DNA of 46,397 bases from Zarea fungicola (GCA_900169235.1 FWCC01000071.1:9090-55486); one strand, 5' to 3'. Shown: positions 32,701 to 46,285, numbered from the stretch's first letter. The notes: generated by a model not told the origin, from the sequence alone. Numbers and translations: made by a program.

Positions 32701-35700
32701 TTTCAAAATGACGCAGAATCGAAAAGAAGCATAGTTGAAAAGCATCCAGATGCGGAAAAGTGGTAAAGTCGTGTACTCCAAGCAAGCTTGCAGCTGCAGG
32801 TGTTTCCTTGGGTAGAGACGCACGCCGCAGAGTTGACTCATGGGCGAGGCTGGCTACCTTCCCGATGCGGTTGAATCAATCTGCAATGTGACGGTATTTG
32901 CCGTTCCACTTATTAGTTCATGTTTTTGTAAGAGGCTAGAGAAGGGTGGCAGTTTGGATTCAGGCTGAAATGCATCTGGGGTAGAGATTAGTTTTCGTCC
33001 ACCACGAGAAGAAAGAGGTGCCATACAGAACGCTGCCTCAGAATTTGCCAAAACAGCTTCCAGAATCCACATCGAAGGCAGAAACCTTGGATAGGACAGC
33101 CAAATCTACCCCAGTTGGATCGATGGCTTGGAAACTTCCAGCTCTGGCAGGAGGACGGCCTGGGCAGCGAGGTTACTGAATCCAAAGAAATTGAGAGACG
33201 GTCATTTGCGCTCCAACTTTTTCTTGTAACAGTACACCTGTAGCAATTTATTCTTTGGATTTTTTTTTTCATTCATTTCTTCCTGCGGCAAAGTCTCAAT
33301 CCGGCAGACAAATACAAGAACTACTAGCTAGAGTGAATCAGACTCACTCAACCTGGGCGACGATGGATGACCTTTTAGCTTCAAGACTTGATTAGTTTCA
33401 AAACACCCAGTCAGCAGTAGCATTTTGGAGTTGAACAGGACAAATGGCTTGGCGCTCCATCAGTAATGGATATCTTCGGCTCATTTGAGCCAGGGTCTCG
33501 GTCGTGGCTTCTCTAAGCCACCGTCCTCACTTGCTTGCTGTTCTCCGTACTTGACAAGGATGGCACTCAAAGACAAAAGCCCCTGGTAGATCAAGATTGC
33601 CTGACGGTGTGGCGCTGGATATTTTTTCGCGGCTGAAAGTGCATTATGGAAAACAGCAGGTGATGCATCGAACCAGCGTCAACTGTGATGCTCAACCTCA
33701 GCCGCGCCCTTCAAGACTTTGTATATGCTCCAATATTGAATAGACGACTTATGAGTGGCATCAGTAAAAGCCATCGCGATTGCGCCAGTGCCGTAGCAAT
33801 GACCAACTCTGATTCGCAGCGAGGCGTTGCGAAGTCGAGGCATGTGAGGTTCCCACCAGGTGGCGTGCACCCCGGAATCAGGAACTTTTGTAGGACGCGG
33901 GGTGCTGACCATGGAGACCCCAGACTTTGTTGCAAAATTTTCTGCGAGATGTGGCATGGCAATATAGTGCCAGAACGCCGCTTATCAAGGTCTCAGGATA
34001 GCTTAAAAGCCACAATGCATACAGTCCAACCTCCAGTAGGTACTCTTCTGAGTAGGAAGAGCTGTGCCAGGCGCATCAAGGCTCCTCAATGACTGCTTTC
34101 AAGGCCCATGCAATATACGACAAGCCGGATACTGTACAAACGATACACGCCTCTACGCTGTGGAGGCTCACGGCAAGCTTGCATACGACGCACGCCACTT
34201 TCTTGTCTAGTACTGGCTTTTTTACCATGGGATGCCAGCCATTGGTGGGCAGAATCAGGAACAAGAAGCATGTTCTGGACTAGGGCCACAATGCAAGTCG
34301 AATGCATTACGTTTCATAACTAAACTTTTAGAGACGCGGTGAGAGGCTGACGAACTATTCGGCCTTGGCCAAACTTTGCGGGGAAAAGGGTGCTAAGCCG
34401 CAACGAGAAAAGCCGCCTCTGGGGGTGGAAGGGGGCCATCGCAGCCGTTCCTCAATGGTTCAGCATGATCAAATCGCCTTTGGTGCCATTAAGTAATTAG
34501 TCACAAACTTTGCACTCTTGCCGTGTTGAGTCTGAGATGACCATACTCTGTTTGTAGAATGATCGTCGTACAGGAAGTATGCGGTCTGTCCTCCAGCAGC
34601 AAGTGTAGCTTGACAAGCACTGGGCGCTACCTCACGTTGGATAATGCGTGCAACCATGGAGACAAACCCGACGTCTAGTCAATCCATATCCAGAAATTGA
34701 CAGACAACATACTGAAGAAGCATCTTTATCATGTGTGTGCGCAATATGCTCCGTGTAGTGAAGCAGATTGTGGTTGCAACGTAGTATGGTCGGGCGATTC
34801 TGGCGAATCAGCTGCCAGCGACGGGTGAGCGGGGGTGGAACTTGACCGCTGTACATTCGTGAATGCCATTGGCATTATCCATGTCCTGAACGGACGGACA
34901 GTGAGCCGTGGGAGAAGACCAACTTTAGCATCGCACTGCAATAATGGATCCCGTGTGATAGCTCATCCGGTGTGGAGGATAGTCTTGTCAGGAGCACTGC
35001 CCGGCCCTTTCGCTATTTAGCTTGAATGTACCGCGCCGAGGCCTGTCGACTGTGCATGTGGGCTGCATGAACGATATCGTGTAATGTGGTTGCGCTATCC
35101 GTCTGAAATCAATATTGGCCAAGCGTCAGTTGCATAGCTGAATGCTCTTGCGCTCGGAAATTTATGGAAGCAGCAAAGCCTTCGTTCTACCGAGACTTGG
35201 GTGCCAAGTTGGCATCAATTCCCTGAAGTGGTGAAGTGGCTCAAAGGTGGCATCATGAGCCCAACAAGCCACAGAGGGACAGGGCCAGGGCCAAAGCCCC
35301 GATGATCCGGAGTACTGATCGCGGAGGCGCTGGGCGCTGGGTTTGATTCGTCGACTCGTTCAAGCCAGAGGGTGGCTTGCGCTATACCGGACTGAGAAGA
35401 ACTTTTGACAACCCGAGGCTTAGCCCAGGGGTGGCTCCCATGGCGCTGTGGCGCTATTGGAAGACGTGCGAATCTTCCACACTTGTGTCGAAACGGGACG
35501 TGGCGCTGATGAAAGAACGAGCATTTTGAGAGGACGTGGTGTTTCTGTTTCGGGATCATGCCCCTCCGCGTTGGCGGCCATTTTGGAACAGAGTTGATAA
35601 GAGCGGCATGCGGGTATTTGGACACGGTACTTGGGCAGTATCTTTGTTTATATACACAGCGGAAGGCTTCCAGTAAGCTTCATGAAAAAAGTCCTGACAA

Positions 35701-38700
35701 GCCACGATCGGGGGGTGTGTACATTGGTAGTCGGCGAGCCAGCTTTGTGCGCCACCAAAGGCCACAGCGGGCCGACTTGGAGGGAGTGTGTGCAAGCACT
35801 TGTCGATTGGCTCTTCTTCAGCGCCGTTGGCAATGAGTTAAAATCAGCGATCAGTGGGCTATCAAGGGTTAGCTTGCTATCGCGAAGCCAGAGGAGATCA
35901 GCACACTATCACCTGGCCCGGCGTAAACGAGCCAAGCTGGTGTCCCCTCGTAGAGGTGACTCGCATGGAAAGCGTGCTGGCAGTAGTTGTGATTCTGGCT
36001 TTACAGTGTTGGTAGTGATGTCAGTTTGAGAATTCAGAGGCCATCACGAGGCTGCGTTGATGCAAACCTAGTTGCTGAGGTGCAATGCAAACGGTGGTTG
36101 TTGACGAGGGTTTGCCACAGGCGGTCACCAGCCAGTGCAAACCAGAGGCTCCCGCTGTGGCTGTCAGGTGCAGAAGAAGCTCACCTGCCAGTGCAAGGCA
36201 GGACATGCAACTAGCATATGGCCGTTGATCTGCCGTTGCGCATCAAGACACCACCATCACAATGTGTCTAAAACAAAAGACTCACCCGTTGCTGAGAGAT
36301 CGGCAACCTTGTGTCAAGACATTTTGCTCCCAAGGTCAGCGTTTCTGTTGGCAGGTCTCGCTTGGCATTTGGTGTCACAACCGGGACCGTCCGGGCGGTG
36401 CTATTGTCCATATCCTCCCTCTACATGTATGCGCTGCTATTACAGCATCAGGCTAATATCGCATCAAACTATGCATAGGGCGTCGCAAACTGACCAATAC
36501 ACTGTTTCATAAACTTCGCATATTCGCTTTCATGTAGTTATATCATGCATGCTCGCGTCGGGCGGAGCTGTCTACCGGAAACGTGTTTTGTGGCGGTGGA
36601 CGGAGGAAATGAAAGGGGCCACCCATATTCGTTACCGACATTCGATGCTCCCAGGCCAATCGCAAAGTTATTTAGTGTTTGCTAGCGACAACACTGGCTT
36701 CTAGAAAGTGGCTGATTTTTTGGGTGGTGCGACAGGCTGAACTGGCTGCATCCAACTTTGGACCCTGCCAATCGGCCACCAACAACCAAGGGTGTGGCCA
36801 TCACGCATCCAGGTGCCACGCCTTGTGACAGGGCATATCCTACTGACGACGGAAACTAAAGTTCCTTTCGATTGGGGTTAACACTGCCAATGACAAACGA
36901 AGCTAATGGCTCAGGGGTGGTGGCCGCTTTCAATGATCGGCACTGAGCCTGGTACGATCAAAAGGGGGCCATGTTTGAAAGACTCCCATTAGCCACGGTC
37001 AACAAAGGCGGCATTAAACAGCTTGCTTGACAGAAATTATACTCAGTTACGAAGAAGGGTCGATCTTTTTCTTCGCAGAGCTACACGTTGGATAACCATC
37101 GGACGACAAGCTTGGTTCTACGACGGAGACCCACTGGATACGACGGAATCTAAATTCGATGCAAAACTCCATGGTAACAGTCCTCCAGCTTTTCCCCAAA
37201 GAAGAGCGACGAGGATATTTCTCAAATACAACTTCAAGCTGCAAAGCAGTGGTTCATCTGTAGACTATGACGTAGGAAACCGCGGCAATAACAAACAGGC
37301 AATTGACCATAGCCTCGGTGACGGAGCTCGCAGGCGAGTGTAAGCTAGATCAAGAATCGTTGTCAGTCTGCATGCGCCAGTCGGTGGTCCTTTTGACAGG
37401 CCAAGGACCTCGTGCGAAGTTTGGGCCATGACGCCATCGGAGACGGAGAGAAAAGGATTCGTCTGGAGGCCGGTGACATTGCCCAATGCGTGCATAGACA
37501 GGGCCCGACGAGAAGATTGAATATGCGATAAAGAAAGTGAGTAAAGTTAATACAGCACATATTACTCATAAGTGCCAGTGGGGGGGAGTTTGCGACTCTG
37601 GGTGGTGCAGGTACAGAAAACTGCGAAGCTAATGCTGCGGCTCACGGCAAGAGCCCTGCAGCTGCATACAGTCTAGACAAATTGGGACATGGGGGAGGTA
37701 CGTTCTTGAGAGACAAGTTTGTTGACCTGCAGAAGGGATGGGCAAGCAGCTCGATACGATCAAAGCCGAGGCCGGATTTGCGTGTCGGCCTCCCCTTCAA
37801 GTCCGTACAAAACGGCTTACACGAGAGGGATGGGCGTTTTTCAATGGCAGGACAACAGCAGCAGTAGGACTTTTTGTTATTATACAAGTAATTATAATAA
37901 ATGTAGGCCAGCAACCTCGTGTTTATTAATCGAGTGCAGTATTCACCATTGAGCCTATTGATCCCTTTTTATTTAGTCGGCATCCCAATGGCTACAGGAT
38001 ATGGCCTTGCCCCCCACTAGCAGTGCCTCGCTTGCTTGGGGGCTGGAATCAGAAGCAAACAAGTTGCCGAATTGATTTTGTTTGGACCGGATAATAACGA
38101 GACAGTATGAACGAGCGGCGGCAGATGGAATTTCTTGGTCTTTTGCTAATTGAGTGGGCTTTGGACTTGTGAGGTGGGTTAGCTTTACAAAAGGACCATG
38201 ACCCCTGCCCACGCTACTCTCAAGGAAAAAAAAAAGCCTGGGCGACTTGTCCTGGACTAGCGTCCATCCCGGCCGCCCCCATGTTCTGAATGGCGGCGAG
38301 TGGAGGACCCGGAAACGACTTCTGGGTAGGGGATTATATTCTGCTGTCGATATCTCGGCTATTGATGCTGTTTTGTTCAAGAACGTGTTGTGAAGGAGTG
38401 CGTGGGGGGAGGGATAAGATGATGATTGTATGCAGAGATGACGAGACGACGGGAGATACAATGGTGGGGGGTGGCCAGATGCAAGCTGAAGAAGTATATA
38501 GTCTTGCATAGCTGCAGAAGTACGGAAGCGGATTCTGAAGTTGTACGATAGCAAAAACCACGGATGAAAAGACGAATAGTAGTGGTGTATAGGGCTAGAG
38601 TCTCAGCAAGGCTGTGAAGGAACTGGGCTATGGTGTATGGATGGGCAGACAAGGAGGTGGGATGATGCCGGGGGCGGTGCCAGCCCGGTGGCCGTTTAAG

Positions 38701-39674
38701 AAAACACAATCTATCTCGACAATTGTAAAAAAGAGGCGTTGAAAAGTGGCTTGATATGCCAAAGTTCCTCGCATCGTTCCCGTCAAGGCATTGCCACTGA
38801 TGCGAGTCTTGTTGGAGTCCACAAAGTGGGAACATGAGAGATGGAACAAGGGAGCCTGGTTCATTGCGTGCGATAACACGAAAATTGCCTAAACAGGCGG
38901 GAAGAAGAAGAAGAGAAAGTGAAAGAAGAGAAAGATAGTGGTGATGAACGAGACTGCCGATTCTCCCTGTTGTCAGGATCGAGCTAAAAAAAGGCTCCGG
39001 CAGTGAGGTTCGAATGAGCTACATAACGGGGCCGGTGGGATATGCAATATCTCGCTGTCTAGTATATCGTAGTCGAGGGTTCTGGGTAGGGTAGTGTGCA
39101 TCTTAATTGCGGCGCGCCCCCTAAGCAGCCACAAACACGGAGCAGAGTGACAAAGCAGGAAGGGCGAACTTGGCGTTGTTGTTCCAGAGTCTGGGCTGTT
39201 GGATAAAGTATGAGAGAAGGAGAGATGAGAGGCATGGAAACCTGTTTCCGAGACCGAGCACCAAAGACTAGAGAGGGTTCTTGAATTGCCGTTTACACGA
39301 CGCGGGTGCAGATGACCTATATGCAAACTCGACAGGTAATACGATTAGTCGTCTGCAAGATGGAGGGGTTAGAGCAATTCCACCAGCAGGGCGGACACAT
39401 GGATGATGTGGGCTCAAATGCATGTGAAATGCAATATAGACAGAACAAGGCATGATTTTATCTGGGCAAAATTGGGAATGACGGTTATTAGCTTCCTCGT
39501 TCTTTTCGGGCAATGGCAGAATTGCACAAGCAGCCTGGTCCCTGTTGGTGATGGACAAAACACAAGTCTCTAACACAACTACTTTTATCAGTAATATCCA
39601 GCTAATTTCCTTGGCTAGTTGTTTGAGAGTTGAGTAACTAGTTTGTCTGGCCAACAGTGAGTCTGTTACCACCA

Positions 39675-39701
39675 GACTATGTGGGTTTCGTCCACATAGT
39701 C
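39675..39701. repeat. Perfect 10-bp inverted repeat, 7-base loop
   Basis: GACTATGTGG and CCACATAGTC flank GTTTCGT. The hairpin lies in the gene-free region; a role as RNA structure or protein site is speculative. Confidence 0.75.
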
Positions 39702-41503
39702 AAACCCCGCGGGAAAATACATACAATACATGCATACAATTTTTTTTACAGAGATAGATTAAAGGAGTAAGCACGCAAATCAGCCCCAGCCTTCCGGTAT
39801 TGATTTTTCTGCATGTATTTCGAATTTCCACTTGTATGGGGGAAAGGCGAAGCCATGTAGGCCAACCCCACCGAGCCACACTCGCTCGTTCGGCAGGCAC
39901 CCTCATTAAGGATGAATGGGCTGATGGATCGAGACTTGTGGAGGGCTTAAAAAAAGCAAGAGAAACTACAGGTTTCAGTACCGGGCCGCTTATCAGGAGC
40001 TTCTGATCTTGTTGAGGATATGTATGCAATGTATGTCGACCGGACCATTGATAAGGGATCTTGGTGTAATTTGATACGGAAGGGGGGTGTAATGCGATGC
40101 ATGTGTCAAGAAATGTGGTCACAAGGGAGGAGCTTTTACAAAGAAGGGCGCCAGAGTTTAACAGTGTACTTGATTTTGATGTCAAGATATTACTACTTTG
40201 GAGTGAGTTCGGAGTGCCCCGTATAGTTGAAGGGAATGGGAATTCACCGTTAGCCGGCCGGCAGAGCAGATGCATACACGAATCGTACAGATGTAAGCCA
40301 AGTATGGAGACTGAAAAAACAGATACACTGATAAAGGACGGAGAAACTTGCCATGCAAAAAAAAGAAAGGCACAGTAAAAAGGCCCGGAGGAAGAACGCT
40401 TGGCCCTCCTGCTATCTCTACCAACTACCAACTACTACAAGTAAGCCTCCGGGGAGAGAGCGGGTCAGTAAGTTGAAGATTTTAGCGTGCAACTATTTTA
40501 GTGGTATCGGCCAGTGGTTGTGAGCGGTCAACGGGCCTTTTGGGGAGCAAGTGCAGTAAAGCACCGGACAATTATAGTTACCAAGTGGGATGGAGAGCGC
40601 TGAAAAGCGCTGGACAGGGGCCACAGGGCTGGGCGGAAGCGGGCCTGCTGCGGACAGTGCTAGCGGACCTGTTCTACCAGTGCGTCGTACCTATAATGCT
40701 CAGTACGGGTGCTTTGTCGCAGACAAGTCAGGCAGGTACTGGTAACCGTCTGCTAAAGAAGGTGCAGAGTGCTTGTAGCGGCACGACAAGGTTAGCGACT
40801 GCCGACATGGAAGCACTGTTCTCGAAGGACCTTATTTTCAGATGCCCAAAAAGGAAAAAGGTTAAATAAAATCGAATGAAATCAAATAAAAAAATACCAC
40901 CAAAAAAAGAACATCGGCAAAGGTAGAATGACTTGATCGCATAACATCTGACTCTCGTTCTAGTTACGTGTAAGAAGGCCATCAAGTATTACCGCCATGG
41001 ACACTGAAGCGGACTCTACGGTAGCGGTCGTAAAAGTCCGAGTCTGCCAACTCAGCCTACCCACCCAAGGGCTTGACAAAAGGTCCTTTCATCTCACGGC
41101 CTTCACTCACAGTCACTCGCAGTCACACAGAGTTCCTCAGAGTCCCTTCACCCATCACGCCAGAAGGCCTACGGCTGTACACCTGGGACCGGTGACTGCC
41201 TGCCCCGCCGTCGATCTTGGTACAGAATACGCCGTAGAGGCTACCTGGAACATGAAGCCATCCATTTCCAGGCAGTACCTCCGTAGTAGCCTTGGCCTGT
41301 GCCAGTGGACGCCCAAAAGTATATCGCATTGATGATTGTGCCTTGTCCCTGGCTGCTACACTCCGGTTCTAGTGGACTCGTTAGCGCATATCGGTTGCCT
41401 TTTTCAGCGCCTTTGTTCACTGTCTCGCCAGAGCCGACGCACTGACTTGTAGCACGCTGTCCAGCGCACCCCCCTTCTGTAATTTTTGCTTTTCTCACTG
41501 AAG

Positions 41504-41920
41504 ATGCGCCTAAGGTTGCCCACTCACTTCCACCCCCCACCCCCCCTTCTCTATCCCCTCTTACTGGAGGGTCACAATTCTCCCGCACTTTTTCGTCCTC
41601 ATCCTCACACACCCTCCAAGTCTCGCCAACCTTGTTCTGCCCACATGCTGCATCCACTTCCATTATCTTGTCCATGCCCGCCAACTAGTACAGACATGGA
41701 GCTATCGCATCTCGTGGCTTTTAAGCCCAACGCCCCTCCCATTGTTGAACCATACACCCCCTCCCCGGCCGGTCCCTCCTCCAGAGGCGTGCGTCCTCCA
41801 AGGCTCTTGTCTGTCCTCCACCTTCACTTCACCCCCATGCCGGGCGCTACCACGGGGGACCATGCCTCTTTCTATACTACCATGCTGCAGCGCCATCTCT
41901 CCTCGACCGTTCGCCGCTAA
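41504..41920 (+). other. Upstream ORF in the leader of the PRO1-type gene
   Basis: ATG 41504 opens a 138-codon proline-rich frame without domain features. A second upstream frame, from ATG 41862 to 42263, overlaps its end. If the mRNA begins before 41504, ribosomes would meet both before the main ATG at 42297. The transcription start is not known, so these may be untranscribed promoter. Confidence 0.25.
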
Positions 41921-42158
41921 ACACCTGGGCCAACTCGACGGAGCTGCGAAACCCCAAGTCTACTTGGCCGGTATATACATAATCACCTCGATTCCCGCCT
42001 CTTGGTCCTGCTCACCTGGCTCTCCCTTCCCACCTACCGTACAATTTTTTACAAAAGTCGCAACTCTCATCAGCTCATGGTGTCAGATCTTTGAGCAGAC
42101 CGAATCGACTTTTTACTTTGTTATACTCTTCACTCGCTTGAAACGACCTGCCGCCCTC

Positions 42159-42161
<3 letters not shown>

Positions 42162-42194
<33 letters not shown>
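42162..42194. repeat. CT dinucleotide microsatellite
   Basis: A 33-base (CT)16C run about 100 bases upstream of the main ATG, inside the probable 5' leader. Confidence 0.95.
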
Positions 42195-42196
<2 letters not shown>

Positions 42197-42296
42197 CTTC
42201 GTTGTACTACACCTACCTTCGAACCCATATCAACTACACATCTTTACTCGCTTCGGAATCTGATATACATTGATTGGATAAATTGACCAACAGACG

Positions 42297-44954
42297 ATGA
42301 CGGCCCCTCTTGCTCACCAGACCGTCGCGGTCAAGGACCCCGCCGCCGTCCGCAAGCGCAGACGTCGTGCTCCCGCAGGCGGCGCCGCAGATGACTGCTT
42401 TGCATGCACAAAACGCAACGTCAAGTGCGACCGCCGGCGGCCGTACTGCTCGCAGTGCCTCGAAGTCGGCAACGAATGCTCCGGCTACAAGACACAGCTG
42501 ACTTGGGGTGTCGGTGTTGCCAGCCGTGGCAAGCTCCGCGGTCTCTCCCTCCCCATTGCCAAGGCTCCTCCTGTGGCCCGTGAACCCAAGAAGGCGCCCG
42601 TCTCGCGCAACCGATCCAATTCCACAATGACTACCATGTCCTCCACCAACTGGGACGACCCCGAGGATATTCGCCATGCCACACACCGCGGCGCCATTGA
42701 CATTCCCGCTCCTCACTCCTCCTACTCAACCTCGGGCTACGACTACATCTCCATGCCGCACCAGGACCACTCGCATATGCATTCACACTCTATTGCCCAT
42801 GGCAGCTGGGGAAGCGTCCACTACAGCACCTCGCCCATGATTCACTCTCCGGATGCACGAGCCACACCAAAGTTTTCCAAGTGGCCCCTGCCCATCATCA
42901 CCGATGGCCTATCCTCGTCCGTCGACTCTCTCAGCGAGGTGGATTACCTGTCTCCCATGAGTCAAGGATACTCGCGCGATGATATGCCACCCTTTGGCCA
43001 CAGCCCTACTGTTGGATATGACGGCTTCCCCATCCATCATCAGAACTCGCCCATCTCTCGCAGTCCGCCGCCCACCCTTCTCTTGGACAGCAGCCGCTTG
43101 TCTGGCGGTCTGGTCTACGGCCATCCTTCAGACAGCAGCTCCAGCCTCAACTCGCAGCTCGACCACTTTGAGTCTATGCGCCATTCCAAGTCGGCAGCAG
43201 AGTGCGACAGTCTCAGTGAGCATCGCCTAGAGCTCTGCCCTGCTTTCCCATTCTAACTTTGCGCAGGTGTACCGGATGTCACCCACGCCAACTGCAATGC
43301 CTTGTCGGCTGGCTGGCACCCCTCTGCCATCAAGGAGGAGGATCTGCAATCACCACTCTCCGAACTCACTCCTAACCACTGGCCCTCTATCCGAGAGCAG
43401 CCGCAGCTCCGCATCAGCCAGGACATGTCGGCCAAGATGACCTTTTTCATGGACTACTACAAGATGACCATGGCTCCCTCCATGGTTGTCATTGACACGC
43501 CTCACAACCCGTTCAAGGGCCACATTCTCCAGCTCGCCAGCGGCAGCACCAGTCTGCAGCACGCCATCTGCGCCCTGGCGGCGTGCAACCTTCGAATGAA
43601 GCGGAGACTGAGCCTCGGCCAGGACACTCGTGAGCTCTTTGACAAGCTCATTGCAGAGAAGCGGGCCACTGAGAACGCCGGAGACGCCCCACCACAGGAC
43701 CCGTCGCACGCGGAAGAAATCCAGCACCGCAACATGGCGGTGCAGCTTCTGAACCAGCAGCTCAGCGATCCCGTCAAGTCGAGCCACGACTCGGTGCTGG
43801 CAACAATTCTGATTCTCTGCCACTATCGGATGGCCGAGTCGGGGATTGCCAAGTTCCACACCCAGTTTGCCGGAGTGAAGAAGATCCTGGCCATGCGGAG
43901 CCCACAGCAGTTTGGTGGGTCCACCAGCGACGTCGCGTGGATGGAGACGCTGTTTAGCTACTTTGATGCCATCTCGGCCACGATTAATGATCGCGAGGCG
44001 CAGCTGACATCTGTGGAGGATGGCTTTGCCGCTGGCGCTCTGCCTGCTGGCGCCATCAACATGGTTGGCTGCGACCGCGAACTGTTCAAGACGATTGGCA
44101 AGCTTGGTCGACTCAACATGCTCTCCCAGCACAGACCGGTGCAGAACATGGTGGGTGCTCTTCAGACGGCCACCGCCATTGACTCTCCACTTTCAAGCCG
44201 CCCTAGCCCGATGGGCCATGGCTACAACAGCAGTAGCGTCAGCAGCAGCGGCCAACAGCAGACACCTGGGTCGGAGCTGTACGTGACGCCGTCGAACCAG
44301 CAGCGTTTCGACGGCAATGGATTTGGAAGCGTGCTGGACGACGACGAGCTTCTGACTTCGGCGTTGTCCACCTCGACAGCGTTTGAAGATCGCCGGGCTC
44401 TGTTTTGGGGCGAGTGGAAGGAGGCCCGGCAGGCGCTGCAGCACTGGCATTTCGATGCGAGTGCCGTAGCGTCGGAGCTACCGGGTGGGCCCAACCCGAC
44501 GCATCTCAGGGACCTGGAGTCGCTGTCGGAGGCGTTTCGGTACGCAGCCATGCTGTACACGGAGCGCCTGGCCAGCCCAAGCCTCCCGTCGAGCCACACC
44601 AACTTTCAGAACCTAGTCAGCCAGGTGGTGTACTACGCGACTAGCCTGGAGGCTGGCAGCTCCGCGGAGAAGTTTCTGCTGTGGCCGCTATTCATTGCGG
44701 GGTCCGAGTGCATCAACGAGCTGCAGCAAAACATTGTGCGATCCAAGTGCAAGGACATTATGGCGCGGTCGGGGTACATGAACAACCTGGCGGCTCTTGA
44801 TGTGCTGGAGCGTCTATGGTCTGGCGACTTTCGCCATGGTAGCGAGGCGGGCCTGTATGATGGGCAGGCCAAGGTGGGCGGAGCGCGGGGGCCGTTTAAC
44901 TGGTCCAAGTGCTTTGGAGGCCCCGGAGTGGGAGTGGAATGGATCATGTTTTGA
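42297..44954 (+). CDS. pro1: Zn2Cys6 transcription factor, PRO1/ADV-1-like developmental regulator
   Basis: Nuclear DNA-binding regulator. The closest match I recognise is PRO1/ADV-1 of Sordaria and Neurospora, needed for fruiting-body development and cell fusion. Two exons (42297-43215, 43267-44954; 51-base intron) give 868 residues. The Zn2Cys6 cluster is complete, C34, C37, C44, C51, C54, C61 (spacing 2-6-6-2-6), in DDCFACTKRNVKCDRRRPYC and CSQCLEVGNECSGYK. It is followed directly by TQLTWGVGVASRGKLRGL, which is characteristic of this subfamily. A basic run RKRRRRAP (19-26) precedes the cluster and may be a nuclear signal. The middle (about 100-330) is Ser/Pro/His-rich and low in order. 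The C-terminal half matches the fungal-specific regulatory domain (from MTFFMDYYKMTMAPSMVV to the end, FGGPGVGVEWIMF). Moc3-type naming is the alternative. A very long gene-free upstream region supports a heavily regulated gene. Confidence 0.85.
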
Positions 44955-45330
44955 TGGATTTACGTTTTATGTCTCTTTTTTGTTGTTTTCTGTGTATCTG
45001 GGCGGTTTCCTTGTCTCGGTCTTGGTTTCATTTTGGGCATTATTCGGTCTGGCAGAAAAGCAAAGGTGGATTGTACTTTTACATGGGACACGGATTGGAT
45101 CAAGCATTGGAGTATTAAGTGAGGGCTTCTATTTTTTTTTTTACAAAGTATATGGGACACGGCGCATAGGAGCTCGTCTGCTTCCAATGATGGGCAGTAC
45201 ATTTAATTGAATTTTCTCATGCTCAAACATGTTTGACTCATTTCGCATAACTCCATCGTGATTTGGAATAGAGGGCCGAGGAGATACAGCAGGAGGCGTT
45301 TTCAAGTTTACTGGTAGAGTTTTCGAATCT

Positions 45331-45357
45331 AGAGTAGGTAGAGTAGGTAGAGTAAGT
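45331..45357. repeat. 9-base tandem repeat, 3 copies
   Basis: Unit AGAGTAGGT, third copy with one change. Confidence 0.85.
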
Positions 45358-45724
45358 ACGGTCTTGGCATCTGGTGGCTGAAGGCCAACTGATGGATCAG
45401 AGGAGATGCTCAGCTGTGGAGGCAATCTATCTGTGTGCAAAGCATAGGCTTAGATCAAAGCAGCATCGCAAGATGCACGTGGCCGAACCATTGTAAGAGG
45501 AATCGTAAAGATTTGCCATTGTCCGATCTGACAAGAAGGGAATTATACTTTGCAGTGATGACGCTAGGGATTGCGAGGATGAGAAGAATAGTAATCGTTG
45601 ACGAGATTTTCGGGGAGCTGTCCGGGAGCGGCGGCCGGGGAGACGTCGGGGGAGCCCCGGGAGGGATCTGGCGATTCCAGCATCCCTTTTAAGGCAAAGC
45701 GATGCGAGCAAGAGCTTAATTTAA

Positions 45725-45753
45725 AATAAATATAAATATAAATATAAATAAAG
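45725..45753. repeat. ATAAAT microsatellite
   Basis: About four and a half copies of a 6-base AT-only unit. Confidence 0.9.
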
Positions 45754-46285
45754 AAGCTACGGCTTTGAGAAAATCTTATAAAGAGGAGAATAAAAAAACC
45801 GAAAACCGAGTTGCGCTCAGACGTTTCGTGGCCATTATTGTATGATGGTTTTAAAGTTCCACGACAATGTCTCCACGGAAATGCACTTGGCGTGGGTATA
45901 CCCGTGCCTCCGCCTACTGCATCGGCTTTGGTGTGCAGTCCGTCAAAGTTTAAAAGTTGGTAAGATGCTATAGAAACAAAAGGGAAAAAGGGAAAAAGGA
46001 GAAAAGGCATCAATGCTTTGTTGAGAATCGGCATACATGGCTCAGTCTGGTGGTACGATGGTCTAGTGGTACGATGGCTCTTGCATAAACGAGTCTACGA
46101 TTGCATACTGCCGCCGCCTGCCAAAAATTAGCTCCAACGTTCCTCGTCGTTCCTTGTCGCGATGCAGACCCGCGCCAAGCCACACTCCAGCGAGCAAACC
46201 ACCAGCTCCTCTCACGGCCCCCACGTTCTGCGTTCCGCCAAAGCAATGCATACAGTACTTGTGTCGGCGGCAAGGTCCTGCAGAA

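Larger units (their letters stand above)
29738..42296. other. 12.6-kb region without supportable gene
   Basis: Between the protease stop and the PRO1-type ATG I find no open frame with a recognisable domain, family motif or convincing intron pattern. The longest candidates (minus 39700-40431, minus 35215-35625, plus 41504-41920) begin at non-ATG codons, have poor codon character or sit in the leader of the next gene. The last 1.2 kb (about 41000-42296) becomes strongly pyrimidine-rich, like a fungal promoter and 5' leader. Purine-rich tracts (for example 38890-38935) would be pyrimidine-rich leaders for a minus-strand transcript. No intact transposon terminus, reverse transcriptase or transposase was recognised. 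Confidence 0.5.

Noticed and set aside
39004..39020. GGTTCGAAT resembling a tRNA B box
   Set aside because: The following bases do not complete the GGTTCGANTCC consensus and no A box or cloverleaf could be seen upstream.
39700..40431. 243-codon minus-strand open frame
   Set aside because: It starts at a non-ATG codon, has no recognisable domain or intron pattern and shows poor fungal codon character; likely chance.
45564..46034. Minus-strand frame of 156 codons near the window end
   Set aside because: It reads through the ATAAAT microsatellite as a Tyr/Ile run and has no recognisable domain.
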